NCBI RefSeq assembly: GCF_900188235.1
Contig: NZ_FZNT01000008.1
Location: 1-64,000, forward strand
Reading direction: 5' to 3'
DNA length: 64,000 nt
From: Lutibacter agarilyticus
GTDB lineage: Bacteria; Bacteroidota; Bacteroidia; Flavobacteriales; Flavobacteriaceae
Shown one piece after another: positions 35,720-45,174 of this stretch. The notes under the pieces are model-generated. The model saw only the letters and a program-made list of their open reading frames with translations. It was not told the origin of the DNA and made no database searches. Made by a program: the position numbers and the translations under genes. Position 1 is the first letter of the stretch; the number at the start of each line of letters is the position of its first letter.

Positions 35720-36499
35720 TCAATTTGTATACACTTTGAAATTCTTATAAATAGCAGAACGTGTGGCCATATGCCTAATGCCTATTCTACCCTCTTTTAT
35801 TGGAGGGATTTTAGAAAGATCCCAGAAAAAAAGCTTTACCCCATCCACACTCTCCACTTTAAAAAAAAGCGCTTTATCCCTTTTAATGGCTGTAATATGA
35901 TATTTTTGATTCGATTTCATATAACCATCCATATCATAAGAAGGTTGTATACGCATATCTTCAAATGAAGTATTCTTAGGATACTTTCTAGCTCTTACGT
36001 AATAGGCTCCGCCACCATCATTTTTGAATGCGGCAAAACTGATATGTAGTAGATTCATATTATTGAAATAGTTTCGCATTGCAGGAACTGTCCTTAAATC
36101 ACTCCATTTTAAGATGTCCTTATCATACACTTCTGTATCTTGATCCCCTGTTGCTTGGATATATAAAATGTTTACATATCTATTCTCGGTATCTGTTCGA
36201 GTATAATCGAATTCTATTTTAACATCTCCAGCAAAAGACTCTTTGGTCCATAAAACAGCATGATGTGCATCATCATTAGGTTTTGGCCCTGCTTTGAAAT
36301 GCATTCCTTTATTTGAATTTTCTACCTTTGCAATGAGTCCGTCTAAAGTCCATTTATTGGTCCAATCATTTTTACAATTATCCTTAAAAACTAAATTCCA
36401 ATGCTCATTATTATCTAGTATATTAAAATCTTTTTCTTCATCTTGAGCGAAAAAATAAGCACTATTAATAAATAAAAGCAAACTAATAATATACTTCAT
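35720..36499 (-). CDS. Secreted DUF1961 (YesU-like) jelly-roll protein
   Basis: A 259-residue protein with signal peptide (1-19, AYFFAQ). The single beta-sandwich domain contains WNLVFKDNCKNDWTNKWTLDG, MHFKAGPKPNDDAHHAVLWTKESFAGDVKIEFDYTRTD, HISFAAFKNDGGGAYYVRARKYP and the end GRIGIRHMATRSAIYKNFKVY. This pattern matches the DUF1961/YesU family, concanavalin-like proteins found in pectin and ulvan clusters. Conserved Trp, His and Tyr residues line a likely glycan groove. It could be a lyase or a binding protein; no catalytic role can be assigned from sequence. Confidence 0.72.
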   Translation of the reverse strand: MKYIISLLLFINSAYFFAQDEEKDFNILDNNEHWNLVFKDNCKNDWTNKWTLDGLIAKVENSNKGMHFKAGPKPNDDAHHAVLWTKESFAGDVKIEFDYTRTDTENRYVNILYIQATGDQDTEVYDKDILKWSDLRTVPAMRNYFNNMNLLHISFAAFKNDGGGAYYVRARKYPKNTSFEDMRIQPSYDMDGYMKSNQKYHITAIKRDKALFFKVESVDGVKLFFWDLSKIPPIKEGRIGIRHMATRSAIYKNFKVYTN

Positions 36500-36821
36500 A
36501 AACTGATGTAAACTAAATTATTTCTTTTGGATTTATTCTAAAATCGAATACAAAACTTATGAACTGGTAACATATTTACTATTTTTATTCACGATGTTTT
36601 ATTTAATGTTCAATTATTTTTTTTAATCCTTACGGTTTAATTATAAATGTTTCGACTCCATAATTCCAGTTAAGAAGAATCATTACATCTCCTGTTTAAC
36701 TTTTGAAACTGTTTATATAAGTTCCTTTGAATTTCTAACCTGATATTTATTTCAAAGACAAAAGTTAAAATTGATACCCAAATAAATAACAATATATATT
36801 TCTTTATAACCTATATTTATG
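36500..36821. other. Intergenic gap, 322 bp
   Basis: An AT-rich region upstream of the DUF1961 gene and downstream of the GH88 gene. A weak relative of the PUL motif, ACTATTTTTATTCA, starts at 36578 and a CAAAACTTA sequence lies at 36551-36559. The spacing differs from the three good promoters, so I do not call a site. No gene or clear hairpin is seen. Confidence 0.4.
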
Positions 36822-38006
36822 TTATTTCGAATCTTTTAATTTTTTTCTAACCAAAGCTTCTAAAAAATAATAATCGCCATAAACTATTGGCTCATCCAAC
36901 TCATCCTCTTTTGGTTTATTCCCTGTACTGTAATCCAAAATAAAAGGAGCTTCAATTTCAGCATCTAAAACATATTTATCTGACATTAAAGATGCTAATA
37001 TTAAATTTGCTTTATCCAAAAAATATTGCTGTTTTGTATATCCATAAATTTCATATAAAGCTGAACAAACAACCGCTGATGCAGAAACATCTTTATGTGT
37101 ATTTGGAATTTTTGGATCATCAAAATCCCAATAAGCAATACCATCTTCTGGTAAATTTTCATGCTCTAAATAAAAGTTGGCCGTAGCAATTGCCTGATCT
37201 AAATATCTTTGATCATTTGTGTATCTATAAGCCATTGAAAAGCCGTAAATAGCCCAAGCCTGACCTCTAGCCCAAGTTGAATTATCATTTAATCCTTGAT
37301 GCGTATTTTTTAATCGAACCTCTCCATTTGAAGGATTGTAATCGATGACATGGTACACACTATTGTCTGGTCTAAAATGATTTTTTAAAGTTGTATTTGC
37401 ATGGTTTACTGCAATTTTATGATAAAGACTATCTCCTGTAATTTCACTTGCTTCGAACAACAATTCCAAATTAATCATATTATCTATAATCACAGGATAT
37501 TGCCATTTCTTCTTGTTAAAATCCCAAGATCTAATAGCTCCAACCGTATCACTATATCTGGTACAAAGTGTTTTGGCACTTTTAATAATAACGTCTTTAT
37601 AATGTTCTTTTCCTGTAACTTTATAGCCAGTACCAAAACAAGAGTACACTTTAAAACCTATATCATGGTCGTTATTGTTAAACTTTTCTTTTTCTATAAA
37701 TGAAGTCCAAGTTTCAGCTTTATCTAAAAATTCTTGTTTACCCGTAATTAAATATAATTGCCAAAGATTTCCTGGAAAAAAACCACTTGTCCAATCTTTG
37801 GAAGCTACACCCCTAACTTCATTTGTTGTTTTGGTATAACTTCTTGGAATAGACATAGAATCTACAGGATAATTAAGAAGCTCTTGATATCTTCTTTCTA
37901 GGAGTGTTTTTGTATTTGATACTTCTGCCTGCTTTTCATTTTTCTTACTTACCTGACAAGACATTAGAAATCCTAAACTAATAAATACGATATATAAATT
38001 TTTCAT
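36822..38006 (-). CDS. GH88 unsaturated glucuronyl hydrolase
   Basis: A 394-residue lipoprotein (lipobox LMSC, Cys17) with the (alpha/alpha)6-barrel signatures of GH88: WTSGFFPGNLWQLY (about 72-85), NNDHDIGFKVYSCFGTGY (Asp113/Asp115), PVIIDNMINLELLF (Asp175) and STWARGQAWAIYGF. The two Asp positions correspond to those that hydrate the 4,5-unsaturated uronyl residue made by a polysaccharide lyase. Its presence therefore implies that lyase action precedes it in this pathway. The gene follows the two large beta-helix genes by 2 bp and ends the susC-led gene run. Confidence 0.92.
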   Translation of the reverse strand: MKNLYIVFISLGFLMSCQVSKKNEKQAEVSNTKTLLERRYQELLNYPVDSMSIPRSYTKTTNEVRGVASKDWTSGFFPGNLWQLYLITGKQEFLDKAETWTSFIEKEKFNNNDHDIGFKVYSCFGTGYKVTGKEHYKDVIIKSAKTLCTRYSDTVGAIRSWDFNKKKWQYPVIIDNMINLELLFEASEITGDSLYHKIAVNHANTTLKNHFRPDNSVYHVIDYNPSNGEVRLKNTHQGLNDNSTWARGQAWAIYGFSMAYRYTNDQRYLDQAIATANFYLEHENLPEDGIAYWDFDDPKIPNTHKDVSASAVVCSALYEIYGYTKQQYFLDKANLILASLMSDKYVLDAEIEAPFILDYSTGNKPKEDELDEPIVYGDYYFLEALVRKKLKDSK

Positions 38007-38008
38007 TT

Positions 38009-40891
38009 TTATTCTTTTATCACTTTTACAAATACTGGTTTATCTCCATTTACTTTTACAATATAAACACCACTGGGTTTGTCTGTTATATCTATCAATA
38101 TCATGCCCGAACTTACAGGGTAGATTTGTGCTTCAATTAATTGTGAAAGCATATTATAAATCTCAACATCTATTTTTTGTATATTATTTGGAATATAAAT
38201 TTCAAACAAACCGTTGGATGGGTTTGGATAAGCTTTTATTTCTTCAAGAAAATTAATACTTTTTGAAACACCTCCTTCACAAGCTGTTTTGCTTACTACC
38301 TTTAATTGATCACCATGATTAACAGGTAGCGAAAAGCTAGATTGATACGTTTCAAATATAGCTTCTCCATTTTTATAGACCGTGTATGGAGCTGTTCCAA
38401 CTGCTACAGATACATAAGCCTTTTGTTTTGTAACTTTTATTTTCCCCGATAAATTAACACCACCTTCAATTATTACTGAGTAACACTGCTCATAATCATC
38501 TCCTGAAATACTGATACATAAATCATAAGTACCTGGGCTTAATCCATCAATTATTTTAGTAGTTGTAAAATCGTAATCTACACCATTCATACTCAATATG
38601 TAATTCCTGCTTTCTCCTGCATTAATAACCAACTTACCATTCTTTTTATCTACACAAGTTTCTCCCGTAGTTTCAATAGTAAAATTATCTGATGGCAATT
38701 GCGTTTTTGGACAACCTTGATTATCTACAACTGTTCCTTCTGGTGTACTTGAACATAAATCTTCTGAATTAGGAACACCATCGTTATCTGAATCATTAAC
38801 ATTACTTGTTACCGTATCGTTTATTTGAAACTCTTGAAATAAAATACCATTTTTTGAAGAGCCTACACCTGTTTTGCCAAATGGTATCGTTCCACTATAA
38901 GCTACTTTTGCAACTAGCCCATTATTCATGGTAAATATGATTTGGTTATTCTCTACACCCAACTTTAAAAGTACTTCTTCATCATTTTGTAAAACTGAAG
39001 AACTTCCTATTAACTTGCTTGTAGCTCCGTTTTTTACAGAAAAAATACCTGATTTTTCCTTATCTGTACTAACACGTGCAAACAGGTAGTTATTATCATC
39101 AATAAAAGAAGTAACTAAAACAATATCTGATTCTGTTCTATTCTCTAACTTATCAATACTTTTTATGCTAGTTTCAATTTCGTAAATAGCTTTTTGTGGT
39201 ATGGTTACTACCGAATATTCCGATAATTTCCCCGTTGAAACTAGAGGGAGTTCCTCTGCAAACAACGAATAATATTTCATACCTTCAATATTCTGAACTT
39301 TCCAACGTGATGCATCTCTTTCTTTCCAGTCAGCTCGGTTTCCATATTCATTACTATTAAAAACTGACTCATGAATAAATTCAGTATGGTATTTTTGTTG
39401 AATTTCATACAAGTCTTTTTCAGCTAAATTTGGTACATGCTCATACCATTCTCTTTCCTCTGTAAAAAGCTCTCCTGTATTTAAAGCAGATACGATGGTA
39501 CTTTGATACATACCCCAATGATTTCTTATTGTATTATTTATATCGCCCCAATACAAAGCAATCGACTCTCCATACAAGCCCCAATAAACATTACGTGCTC
39601 CTGCATATGGTCCTGCTGTATTAGTACCTGTACTTCTATGATTCCAATCAGTACGTACATCACATATTAAATTTGAAAAAGGTGCATTACGGTGAAAATC
39701 CAGACTAATAGTACTAGCTCCTTTTACATTTCTTAATACATTTCCATTTGATTTATGTATAAAAGTGATTGCATGTGTATATGGAATACTTGTATTTATG
39801 TTGATGTTACTTATTACATTGCTAGAAGAATAAGCATACGTAAAACCATGATGCCCATCTCTTCCTTCAATTACAATATCATCAATTTCTCCGTACGCTG
39901 AATATTTAAGGAAAATTGGATTATCAGCATTTACTATTGTTAGGTTTTTACACCAAAAATTGTAGCAACTATTAAAACCAATAGGGTTATATCCTGGTTC
40001 TGTTAAATGCTCTGCATGCTCTTTTTCAATCACTTCTATCCTTATATCTTCCATACCCACATTTTGCAACGCACTGTTTCGTTGGTATACAAACATTTCC
40101 CAAGAAGGTTTAAGTCTAAGTCTTAAGGGTTCACGAAGCGTAATTAAATTACCTTCAATTTTTTCTATGGTATGAAACATATTACCGCCATCAGCCGAAA
40201 GCCAGCTACTATGAGGTTCAGGATAATCTTGAGTTTGGTTATTAAAGTATTCATACCACAATTCTCCATTTACAGGGTTATTACCATCAGCATTTATTTC
40301 TATAATATCTCCTTGCTTTAATTTACTGGCATCCTCTACTACAATCACTTTGTCAGATCTCAATGCTTCCTCTGTAATTTTAGTAACCTTACTACTATAT
40401 CTCCCAAAAAACTCTATAATATGACCTTTATCTCCTGTAGCATAAAGTCCACTAAATTCCCCATTGATATCGGTAGCTGAATTGGGCATATAAAATACAG
40501 TACCGTCTGCTCCATCACCTGCTCCCCTAAGAACAACATTGCTTCTTTCTATTTTGAGCCAATCATCAATCACATATCTTCCGGCAGGAAAATAAATAAT
40601 ACTATTATCGGGAGCTGATTTAATTATAACATCAATAGCCAAAATATCACTTAAACCATCATTAGCTACAACACCTTGATCTAATACATTAATAATATTA
40701 CTAAATACTGGTTTTTCAGCATACCCACCTCCATAACCTGCATAAGAAAAATCGGAAAGTCGGCCACGTGAGTCCCATAACTCTCCTTTTTCACCCCATA
40801 AATCTGAAGTTGTTTTTGTTTGTGACTGAATATAATTACTACTTAGTAGTAGAATTAATAAAATTGATATTTTTTTTATAATCCTTTCCAT
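38009..40891 (-). CDS. Large type IX secreted beta-helix protein, copy A (putative lyase)
   Basis: A 960-residue protein. Signal peptide (about 1-24). N-terminal signature SDFSYAGYGGGYAEKPVF (about 46-63) and a pectate-lyase-like beta-helix to about 510. A beta-sandwich (about 540-690) ends GKTGVGSSKNGILF, followed by a thrombospondin type 3-like Asp-rich linker (NDSDNDGVPNSEDLC), an extra beta domain, and the type IX sorting tail (KAYPNPSNGLFEI...PSGVYIVKV). Residues about 23-526 are nearly identical to copy B while the rest is diverged. Surface display by type IX secretion fits an endo-acting enzyme that starts depolymerisation. Family unassigned. Confidence 0.75.
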   Translation of the reverse strand: MERIIKKISILLILLLSSNYIQSQTKTTSDLWGEKGELWDSRGRLSDFSYAGYGGGYAEKPVFSNIINVLDQGVVANDGLSDILAIDVIIKSAPDNSIIYFPAGRYVIDDWLKIERSNVVLRGAGDGADGTVFYMPNSATDINGEFSGLYATGDKGHIIEFFGRYSSKVTKITEEALRSDKVIVVEDASKLKQGDIIEINADGNNPVNGELWYEYFNNQTQDYPEPHSSWLSADGGNMFHTIEKIEGNLITLREPLRLRLKPSWEMFVYQRNSALQNVGMEDIRIEVIEKEHAEHLTEPGYNPIGFNSCYNFWCKNLTIVNADNPIFLKYSAYGEIDDIVIEGRDGHHGFTYAYSSSNVISNININTSIPYTHAITFIHKSNGNVLRNVKGASTISLDFHRNAPFSNLICDVRTDWNHRSTGTNTAGPYAGARNVYWGLYGESIALYWGDINNTIRNHWGMYQSTIVSALNTGELFTEEREWYEHVPNLAEKDLYEIQQKYHTEFIHESVFNSNEYGNRADWKERDASRWKVQNIEGMKYYSLFAEELPLVSTGKLSEYSVVTIPQKAIYEIETSIKSIDKLENRTESDIVLVTSFIDDNNYLFARVSTDKEKSGIFSVKNGATSKLIGSSSVLQNDEEVLLKLGVENNQIIFTMNNGLVAKVAYSGTIPFGKTGVGSSKNGILFQEFQINDTVTSNVNDSDNDGVPNSEDLCSSTPEGTVVDNQGCPKTQLPSDNFTIETTGETCVDKKNGKLVINAGESRNYILSMNGVDYDFTTTKIIDGLSPGTYDLCISISGDDYEQCYSVIIEGGVNLSGKIKVTKQKAYVSVAVGTAPYTVYKNGEAIFETYQSSFSLPVNHGDQLKVVSKTACEGGVSKSINFLEEIKAYPNPSNGLFEIYIPNNIQKIDVEIYNMLSQLIEAQIYPVSSGMILIDITDKPSGVYIVKVNGDKPVFVKVIKE
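39314..40824 (-). repeat. 1511-bp near-perfect direct repeat, unit 1
   Basis: This segment matches 41658-43168 at a constant offset of 2344 bp with no gaps. I find four mismatches by eye. Both edges are sharp: outside them the two genes are only distantly similar. It covers the beta-helix domain and stops at the end of the signal-peptide coding part. Confidence 0.93.
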
Positions 40892-40892
40892 G

Positions 40893-43253
40893 TTAATTAA
40901 TTATCATTTTTTTGAAATAGCTTTGCCCCTCTAAATTAGAGACTTTCACAATATAAACACCTTGAGAAAATACACCCTTAGCAGCTATTTTTATTGATGT
41001 CTTATTTGCTATTGTTTTATACAACAATTGTCCATTCATATTAAAAATGGTAATTGTAGCATTTGTAAAGTTTTGCAAGGATATAACAAACTCATTTTCA
41101 ATTGGATTTGGATAAATTTTAAAGCTATTGATTGTACTTTCATTAAGAGACAGCACATCTCCATTTTCTAAAAACTTCAATAAAACTATTCCGTTTCTAG
41201 AGGATCCTACACCTGCCTTACCAAATGAAATGTTAAGTACATTATTAGCTTTAGCTATTTCATTATCATCTAAGGTAAAAACAACATTTCCACTATCAAT
41301 TACTAATTTTAGTGTCACATAACCATTTGTAGAAAGCGTAGAACCTGTACCTGCTAATTTTGTAACATTACCATTAAGCACTCTATATATTCCTGACTTG
41401 CTTGAATCAGCACTCAATCTTCCAAAAATATAATTATCATCATTACTAAACGCAGTAATTATAGCAACATCAGATTCGTTTTCAATTTCACTAGTTACAT
41501 AACGTTTTACTCTTGCCTCAACCTCATAAGTGTTTCCTTCTGGAATATCAATAACAGAATATTCTGATAATTTCCCGGTTGAAACTGGTGGAAGATCTTT
41601 AGCAAAAAGCGCATATCTATTATTACCAGCTATATCAATTACTTTCCATCGGGAGTTATCTCTTTCTTTCCAGTCAGCTCGGTTTCCATATTCATTACTA
41701 TTAAAAACTGACTCATGAATAAATTCAGTATGGTATTTTTGTTGAATTTCATACAAGTCTTTTTCAGCTAAATTTGGTACATGCTCATACCATTCTCTTT
41801 CCTCTGTAAAAAGCTCTCCTGTATTTAAAGCAGATACGATGGTACTTTGATACATACCCCAATGATTTCTTATTATATTATTTATATCGCCCCAATACAA
41901 AGCAGTCGACTCTCCATACAAGCCCCAATAAACATTACGTGCTCCTGCATATGGTCCTGCTGTATTAGTACCTGTACTTCTATGATTCCAATCAGTACGT
42001 ACATCACATATTAAATTTGAAAAAGGTGCATTACGGTGAAAATCCAGACTAATAGTACTAGCTCCTTTTACATTTCTTAATACATTTCCATTTGATTTAT
42101 GTATAAAAGTGATTGCATGTGTATATGGAATACTTGTATTTATGTTGATGTTACTTATTACATTGCTAGAAGAATAAGCATACGTAAAACCATGATGCCC
42201 ATCTCTTCCTTCAATTACAATATCATCAATTTCTCCGTACGCTGAATATTTAAGGAAAATTGGATTATCAGCATTTACTATTGTTAGGTTTTTACACCAA
42301 AAATTGTAGCAACTATTAAAACCAATAGGGTTATATCCTGGTTCTGTTAAATGCTCTGCATGCTCTTTTTCAATCACTTCTATCCTTATATCTTCCATAC
42401 CCACATTTTGCAACGCACTGTTTCGTTGGTATACAAACATTTCCCAAGAAGGTTTAAGTCTAAGTCTTAAGGGTTCACGAAGCGTAATTAAATTACCTTC
42501 AATTTTTTCTATGGTATGAAACATATTACCGCCATCAGCCGAAAGCCAGCTACTATGAGGTTCAGGATAATCTTGAGTTTGGTTATTAAAGTATTCATAC
42601 CACAATTCTCCATTTACAGGGTTATTACCATCAGCATTTATTTCTATAATATCTCCTTGCTTTAATTTACTGGCATCCTCTACTACAATCACTTTGTCAG
42701 ATCTCAATGCTTCCTCTGTAATTTTAGTAACCTTACTACTATATCTCCCAAAAAACTCTATAATATGACCTTTATCTCCTGTAGCATAAAGTCCATTAAA
42801 TTCCCCATTGATATCAGTAGCTGAATTGGGCATATAAAATACAGTACCGTCTGCTCCATCACCTGCTCCCCTAAGAACAACATTGCTTCTTTCTATTTTG
42901 AGCCAATCATCAATCACATATCTTCCGGCAGGAAAATAAATAATACTATTATCGGGAGCTGATTTAATTATAACATCAATAGCCAAAATATCACTTAAAC
43001 CATCATTAGCTACAACACCTTGATCTAATACATTAATAATATTACTAAATACTGGTTTTTCAGCATACCCACCTCCATAACCTGCATAAGAAAAATCGGA
43101 AAGTCGGCCACGTGAGTCCCATAACTCTCCTTTTTCACCCCATAAATCTGAAGTTGTTTTTGTTTGTGCGTAAATACCCGAAAACATATTTACTTGTAAA
43201 CACAAAACAATTATAGAAACTAAAAGTTGCAACTTAGTTGAGATTTTGTTCAT
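40893..43253 (-). CDS. Type IX secreted beta-helix protein, copy B (putative lyase)
   Basis: A 786-residue paralogue immediately upstream of copy A (1 bp between them). It has a different signal peptide (about 1-29, SGIYAQ), the same beta-helix domain (about 28-532), a homologous but clearly diverged sandwich domain (about 545-690, ending GKAGVGSSRNGIVL), and directly a type IX sorting domain (KIYPNPIENEFVI...SQGVYIVKV). It lacks the Asp-rich linker and extra domain of copy A. Between the beta-helix domains I count three residue differences (Ser/Asn, Ile/Thr, Thr/Ile), with a fourth at the very boundary. Confidence 0.75.
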   Translation of the reverse strand: MNKISTKLQLLVSIIVLCLQVNMFSGIYAQTKTTSDLWGEKGELWDSRGRLSDFSYAGYGGGYAEKPVFSNIINVLDQGVVANDGLSDILAIDVIIKSAPDNSIIYFPAGRYVIDDWLKIERSNVVLRGAGDGADGTVFYMPNSATDINGEFNGLYATGDKGHIIEFFGRYSSKVTKITEEALRSDKVIVVEDASKLKQGDIIEINADGNNPVNGELWYEYFNNQTQDYPEPHSSWLSADGGNMFHTIEKIEGNLITLREPLRLRLKPSWEMFVYQRNSALQNVGMEDIRIEVIEKEHAEHLTEPGYNPIGFNSCYNFWCKNLTIVNADNPIFLKYSAYGEIDDIVIEGRDGHHGFTYAYSSSNVISNININTSIPYTHAITFIHKSNGNVLRNVKGASTISLDFHRNAPFSNLICDVRTDWNHRSTGTNTAGPYAGARNVYWGLYGESTALYWGDINNIIRNHWGMYQSTIVSALNTGELFTEEREWYEHVPNLAEKDLYEIQQKYHTEFIHESVFNSNEYGNRADWKERDNSRWKVIDIAGNNRYALFAKDLPPVSTGKLSEYSVIDIPEGNTYEVEARVKRYVTSEIENESDVAIITAFSNDDNYIFGRLSADSSKSGIYRVLNGNVTKLAGTGSTLSTNGYVTLKLVIDSGNVVFTLDDNEIAKANNVLNISFGKAGVGSSRNGIVLLKFLENGDVLSLNESTINSFKIYPNPIENEFVISLQNFTNATITIFNMNGQLLYKTIANKTSIKIAAKGVFSQGVYIVKVSNLEGQSYFKKMIIN
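41658..43168 (-). repeat. 1511-bp near-perfect direct repeat, unit 2
   Basis: Partner of 39314-40824, same orientation. Recombination between the units would delete 2344 bp and fuse the 5' part of copy B to the 3' part of copy A in frame. This also makes the region a likely place for assembly collapse in short-read data. Confidence 0.93.
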
Positions 43254-43292
43254 ACTAATGATATAATTAATTATGTAATTTACAGCTTTGTA

Positions 43293-44249
43293 TTACTTAG
43301 TAAGTGCTGCTTCTAATTGACTTAAATCGTCTTTCATTTCTCCATTTTTACCATATATAACAGGTGCTATAAAACAATCTCTTATACGATCTTTTGTACG
43401 ATCCTTGTAGTGGCACCATACATGATACCAATCGCCTTTCCAAACAAAAAAGTCACCATGGCCATAAGGCGTGTCTAATTCCCAACCTTCTCCTACAAGT
43501 CCTTGAGTTTCATAAGGACCATACAAATTTTTAGAAGTAGCATAATAACCCGAACAACTTAGATAGTATATACCATTATACTTATGTAACGAATTTTTAT
43601 CCATATCTGGAAAATAGGTTGTTTTGTTAATAACAATTGTTTTGGGCTCTTCATCAAGCTCAATCATAGATTCTTTAAGGCGTGCTATTTTATAATTTGT
43701 TCTACCATAAATTATATATGGAGTGTTATCATCATCAACAAAAATAGTAGGGTCAAATGAATCTACTAGAGGTTTACCTAGTGCATCTTTATATGGCCCT
43801 TCAGGCTTGTCTGCTACCATAACCCCTGCATTGTCATGGTGATTTGAAAAATACCAATAATACTTACCGTTTCGTTCTACAATATCTCCTGCCCAGCATG
43901 ATGTATTTCCTTTCCCCATATAATTATCTTCAGGACTAATAGTACCTACATGCTCCCATGTTTTCATATCCATAGATTTATAGATACGCCAATCTGGCAT
44001 TACCCAATCGCTTATACCAAAACCTATATCGTGACCTGTAAAAACGTAGCACACATCATCAACTACCAACATATGAGGATCAGACATTCCTGGTTCTGGA
44101 ATTAATGGATTTGTAATTACCAACTTAGGCTCCATTAATGGTTCTTCGATTTGTTTATTATCTAGACTCTTTGATACAATCTTTGACACACCAACAATTG
44201 TTACTAAAGTTAACAAAAGGCCTAAAACACTTTTTTTACTAATTTTCAT
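43293..44249 (-). CDS. GH43-like five-bladed propeller protein with altered acid residue
   Basis: A 318-residue protein with an N-terminal membrane-anchor or signal segment (about 8-26) and no lipobox. The GH43/clan-F propeller is recognisable by GMSDPHMLVVDDVCYVFTGHD (Asp57, base position) and SFDPTIFVDDDNTPYIIYG (Asp166, tuner position). Where GH43 enzymes carry the acid Glu in F-E-(G/A)-P-x-L-x-K, this protein reads MDKNSLHKYNG, placing Asp217 instead of Glu. It may be a subfamily with a shorter acid, a different mechanism, or a binding protein. It lies 39 bp upstream of the copy B gene in the susC-led operon. Confidence 0.75.
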   Translation of the reverse strand: MKISKKSVLGLLLTLVTIVGVSKIVSKSLDNKQIEEPLMEPKLVITNPLIPEPGMSDPHMLVVDDVCYVFTGHDIGFGISDWVMPDWRIYKSMDMKTWEHVGTISPEDNYMGKGNTSCWAGDIVERNGKYYWYFSNHHDNAGVMVADKPEGPYKDALGKPLVDSFDPTIFVDDDNTPYIIYGRTNYKIARLKESMIELDEEPKTIVINKTTYFPDMDKNSLHKYNGIYYLSCSGYYATSKNLYGPYETQGLVGEGWELDTPYGHGDFFVWKGDWYHVWCHYKDRTKDRIRDCFIAPVIYGKNGEMKDDLSQLEAALTK

Positions 44250-44368
44250 TTCTTGATCTTATTATATTCTTATTAATCCAATTTTTACACAACGCCCATT
44301 TCAAACCTTCTGAATAGTATAGTCTTTTACTAATCCTAGCATCTAGAGTTATGGTAATACATCGCTTT

Positions 44369-45070
44369 TTATTTTGTTTTAAAGTTCCATATTTGTCCAA
44401 TAGTTATTCCTCCATTACCATCTTTCACTATCACTTTAAGATAATAGGTACTAGCTGCAGTTAGGTTACTAGCTGTATAGGTTGTTTCAGTTTGGTTTTC
44501 TGAAACTTTGGTAGTAGGATTACTATTTGTATCTAAATACACGTCAAAGGTTAATGTATCATTATCAACATCACTGGCAGTCCAACTTAATGTGACACTG
44601 AAACCAACTATTTCTGCATTTAATTCTGGATATGCTAATACTGGTAAAAATGGTAAATTATTGGTTACTCCTTCTCCTTCAGTTAAAAATTGACTTGATG
44701 ATGAGTAAGTACTCTCAGCTTGTTTATTATCTACTGCTTTTACACGCCAATAATAGGCTTTACCTTTTGGTAAAACAATGATTTTTGATGTCGCATTGCT
44801 CGTTTCATTATATGATAACGATGAAAATGAGTTAGTTTCTGAAACTTCTAATTTATAGCTAACCGAATTATTATCTGGGTCAGTTGATTCATTCCACTCA
44901 AATTTCACAGCGTTGTCTACACAAAGTGTATTGTTTAGCGGGTACACCTTTAATGGTGTTGTAGGGGCTTTATTTTCAGTAGTAGTAATAAAATCTGAAT
45001 CATTATCTCCACCTCCACCACATGATAGTAACATGCCTAAACTTATAGTTAGTATATATACTTTTTTCAT
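44369..45070 (-). CDS. Surface lipoprotein with two fibronectin type III domains
   Basis: A 233-residue protein with lipobox Cys17 (MLLSCGGGG), where the Gly/Asp/Ser-rich start after Cys resembles a lipoprotein export signal for the outer face. Two fibronectin type III repeats follow at about 37-132 (VKFEWNESTDPDNNSVSYKLEVS...YYWRVKAVD) and about 140-231 (VTLSWTASDVDNDTLTFDVYLD...YYLKVIVKDGNGG). Such proteins act as spacers or surface glycan-binding proteins in Sus-type systems. It sits between a DUF1735-like lipoprotein gene and the GH43-like gene. Confidence 0.8.
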   Translation of the reverse strand: MKKVYILTISLGMLLSCGGGGDNDSDFITTTENKAPTTPLKVYPLNNTLCVDNAVKFEWNESTDPDNNSVSYKLEVSETNSFSSLSYNETSNATSKIIVLPKGKAYYWRVKAVDNKQAESTYSSSSQFLTEGEGVTNNLPFLPVLAYPELNAEIVGFSVTLSWTASDVDNDTLTFDVYLDTNSNPTTKVSENQTETTYTASNLTAASTYYLKVIVKDGNGGITIGQIWNFKTK

Positions 45071-45174
45071 TTTATTTTTTTGTTTAGAAAATTAAAACTA
45101 AAATTTGTTTTAAAAGGGATGCCCAATATTACGGGCATCCCCTTACTTAATAAACCAAACTCTAATCAAATTTA

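Noticed and set aside
36551-36595. Possible fourth PUL promoter upstream of the DUF1961 gene
   Set aside because: Only ACTATT plus partial similarity, and the distance to the CAAAACTTA sequence is several bp shorter than the constant spacing of the other three.
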